Shown here piece after piece: positions 62,445-64,000 of a stretch of DNA of 64,000 bases. The translations under genes and the position numbers were made by a program. The first letter of the stretch is position 1, and every line of letters begins with the position of its first letter. The stretch is from Hyphomonadaceae bacterium UKL13-1 (GTDB lineage Bacteria; Pseudomonadota; Alphaproteobacteria; Caulobacterales; Aquidulcibacteraceae), in NCBI GenBank assembly GCA_001602435.1, contig CP012156.1:62001-126000 (forward strand), read 5' to 3'. The notes below the pieces were generated by a model. It was not told the DNA's origin and made no database searches. It saw only the letters and a program-made list of their open reading frames with translations.

Positions 62445-62981
62445 CTATGCCTTTATCGTCAAAGGTGTTTGAGGCCGGTTCCAAGGCAGAAGCGCCAAGA
62501 CTTTGGCCATCCCGCACCAACCGGTTGTGCCGGCAAAGGTCAGGCCGGCACCGATGAAGGCGGAGAGACCGTAAAAGCCCGGATGGACCCAGGTGCCCAT
62601 GATGACGCCCAAGAGCACCAAGCTGCCCGCCAGAATCTGCACTTGGCGCATGATCTCAATGGGTTGGCTCCGATCTGTGACGACGGGCAGGCCTGCGGCC
62701 TTCCAGGCTTCAATACCGCCTTCCAAAGCATAGGCTTCGCAAGTCGAGGCAGAGGCCAGACGGCTTGCATTGGCTGACGTGCGATTGCCAGCTTTGCAGT
62801 GAAAGATAATCGCATTGTCGCCGCCCAGTGGCAGGGTATCGGCTAGGCCGGACAAGGGGATGTTCTTGGCCAAGCCAATGCGTTCGCGTGCGGCTTCATC
62901 AGCCTCGCGGACATCTACCAAACGCGCGCCAGCGGCGATCATGCGCTTTGCTTCTTCAATTGAAACGGTTTTGAGGGTCAT
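62445..62981 (-). CDS. Rhodanese domain fused to a DUF2892 membrane domain
   Basis: 178 residues. Rhodanese domain 1-110 with the active cysteine C62 in IIFHCKAGNRTSA and the exit helix GGIEAWKAAGLPV; then two membrane helices of the DUF2892 type (ILAGSLVLLGVIMGTWVHPG, FIGAGLTFAGTTGWCGM). A further cysteine lies in the second helix (GWCGMAK). Sulfurtransferase handling persulfides at the inner membrane. Seven bases upstream of the TauE/SafE gene, AGGAG before the ATG. Confidence 0.92.
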   Translation of the reverse strand: MTLKTVSIEEAKRMIAAGARLVDVREADEAARERIGLAKNIPLSGLADTLPLGGDNAIIFHCKAGNRTSANASRLASASTCEAYALEGGIEAWKAAGLPVVTDRSQPIEIMRQVQILAGSLVLLGVIMGTWVHPGFYGLSAFIGAGLTFAGTTGWCGMAKVLALLPWNRPQTPLTIKA

Positions 62982-63007
62982 TTTTATCTCCTAAGGTTTG
63001 CGGTGGA

Positions 63008-63352
63008 CTACGCAGCGCTGGGGCTGCAATAAAGACGATGAAGGGTGTCCATCAGTTCCGTCAGTTTGGGCTCGGCAATGGCATAAAAGATCGTCGTCCC
63101 CTCACGCCGGGTCGACAGAAGCCCTTCTTCACGCATCACAGCGAGATGCTGGCTCATCGCAGATTGGCTGAGGCCGATTGTTGTGCCCAAAGCTCCGGCA
63201 CTGGCCTCGCCCATGCCAACCAATTGGCACAGCACCAGCAGGCGCCGTTCATTGCCAATCGCCTTAAGCAATTTCGCAACATCCCCAGCCCGAGCAGCCA
63301 TTTCGTCCACTGTGCGTTCTAGTTCTTGTTGCGATGTGGTTTCAGTCGGCAT
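63008..63352 (-). CDS. BigR/SqrR-like ArsR-family repressor, persulfide-sensing
   Basis: 114 residues from the ATG at 63352. ArsR winged helix (ALGTTIGLSQSAMSQHLAVM, LLSTRREGTTIFYAI). Two cysteines only, C42 in LVLCQLVG and C109 in HRLYCSPS, positions equivalent to the C42/C108 disulfide/trisulfide pair of BigR. Such repressors release the divergent persulfide dioxygenase gene when sulfide or persulfide oxidises them. Divergently transcribed from that gene; operator region described next. Confidence 0.9.
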   Translation of the reverse strand: MPTETTSQQELERTVDEMAARAGDVAKLLKAIGNERRLLVLCQLVGMGEASAGALGTTIGLSQSAMSQHLAVMREEGLLSTRREGTTIFYAIAEPKLTELMDTLHRLYCSPSAA

Positions 63353-63377
63353 GTGTCTCGCCCTATAAATAAGCACT

Positions 63378-63406
63378 TGCTAATTTAGCATATCCTAATA
63401 TATAAA
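63378..63406 (+). promoter_or_regulatory. Divergent promoter/operator of the sulfur-response module
   Basis: For the rightward gene: TTGCTA -35 (63377-63382), 18-base spacer, TATAAA -10 (63401-63406). The palindrome TGCTAATTTAGCA (63378-63390) overlaps the -35 box and is a good candidate for the BigR-like operator. A leftward promoter must lie in the same AT-rich 90 bases, so one bound repressor could shut both directions. Confidence 0.6.
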
Positions 63407-63440
63407 CAAGTAGGATTTTCAGTCAAACGGAGAACACGCC

Positions 63441-64000
63441 ATGTCCGGTCCACTTATCACCGCATTTTTCGATGAAGCGACCTTCACCATTACCTATCTG
63501 GTGGTTGATCCGGAGACGTCGCGGGCGGTGATCATTGATCCAGTTTTGGACTATGATCATCGCGGTGGCTCGCTATCGACCCGGTCGGCGCAAGCCGTTT
63601 TGGATGCCGCTGCGGGGCAGGGCGCCAAGATCGACTATATTCTGGAAACCCATGTCCATGCCGATCACCTCAGCTCAGCCCCATTCTTAAAGGCGCAGAC
63701 TGGCGCGCAAATTGTCATCGGCAGTGGCATCGACAAAGTGCAACGCACCTTTGCCCCCGTATTTCATGCCGATGATCTCAGCTTGAATGGCGCTGAGTTC
63801 GATATTCTGGCGACCGACGGCCAAGTTCTGCAGTTTGGCAATCAGCAAATTGAAGTGATCCATATGCCCGGCCACACGCCGGCCTGTGTTGCCTATCATA
63901 TCGGTGCCAATGTCTTCGTCGGTGATACTTTGTTCATGCCAGACTATGGCACGGCGCGCTGTGATTTCCCCGGTGGAGATGCTGCGGCTCTGTATCGCTC
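63441..64000 (+). CDS. Persulfide dioxygenase-like metallo-hydrolase (Blh/ETHE1 type), truncated by the window
   Basis: 186 residues before the window edge. Metal-binding motif H71-V-H-A-D75-H76 (LETHVHADHLSS), then MPGHTPACVAYHIG and VGDTLFMPDYGTARCDFPGG, the pattern of Blh and ETHE1 persulfide dioxygenases that oxidise glutathione persulfide to sulfite. Divergent from the BigR-like repressor as in Xylella/Agrobacterium bigR-blh. GGAGAACACGCC before the ATG gives the ribosome binding site. The remaining C-terminal half is outside. Confidence 0.92.
   Translation, partial: MSGPLITAFFDEATFTITYLVVDPETSRAVIIDPVLDYDHRGGSLSTRSAQAVLDAAAGQGAKIDYILETHVHADHLSSAPFLKAQTGAQIVIGSGIDKVQRTFAPVFHADDLSLNGAEFDILATDGQVLQFGNQQIEVIHMPGHTPACVAYHIGANVFVGDTLFMPDYGTARCDFPGGDAAALYR

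Overview
The window looks like chromosomal DNA of an alphaproteobacterium, most likely a Caulobacterales/Hyphomonadales-type oligotroph; the exact genus cannot be fixed from sequence reading alone. Supporting signs are the hrcA-grpE pair, S16 with a long Ala/Glu tail next to ffh, an EIIA-Man/HPr pair, an ExbB-ExbD-ExbD-TonB operon with several large TonB-dependent receptors, a ROSE-type thermometer before an Hsp20 gene, TsaE-AmgK-MurU, and a BigR/SqrR-like sulfur switch. Base composition is fairly even and moderately GC-rich by eye, except for one AT-rich gene-free stretch at 56598-57098. I see no rRNA, tRNA, CRISPR array, insertion sequence, prophage or integrase.

Layout. 1-562: truncated Hsp20 gene with an RNA-thermometer leader. 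563-4369: two paralogous exported methyltransferase-like proteins (one with a long Pro/Ala/Lys tail) and an exported protein of unknown function. 4516-5528: translationally coupled receiver and Hpt-like proteins. 5545-13059: core functions (MetZ, FtsY, ferredoxin and its reductase, PTS EIIA and HPr, Ffh, S16). 13066-16518: serine hydrolase, VOC protein, HrcA, GrpE. 16532-25152: lipoproteins, a KefG/KefC-like K+ efflux pair, threonine ammonia-lyase, GST, CoA-ester lyase, pyridoxal kinase, second serine hydrolase. 25122-27458: peptidoglycan recycling (AmgK, MurU) with TsaE. 27537-38958: three TonB-dependent receptors, an FAH-family enzyme, a lipoprotein MsrA, a candidate small RNA ended by a duplicated terminator, and a Pho-box-preceded receptor followed by PhoD. 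39043-44942: agmatine to putrescine enzymes (AguA, AguB), the TonB energising operon, and a deoxyhypusine-synthase-like enzyme that probably acts on polyamines. 45076-56597: hydrolases, ProA, MFS transporter, Lhr-like helicase, ZapA, a cytochrome oxidase subunit IV-like protein, an ABC1 kinase, a glycosyltransferase and a TetR regulator. 57099-60576: the conserved but biochemically obscure ATP-grasp/alpha-E/transglutaminase operon. 60778-64000: MoxR ATPase, then a sulfide/persulfide module (TauE/SafE exporter, rhodanese, BigR-like repressor, divergent persulfide dioxygenase cut by the window edge).

Themes. Outer-membrane import of scarce nutrients (three receptors plus their TonB motor, with phosphate-starvation control of at least one), polyamine synthesis, wall recycling and sulfur stress account for much of the accessory content. 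Genes are tightly packed: several same-strand pairs overlap by 1-11 bases and at least five convergent pairs overlap at their 3' ends.
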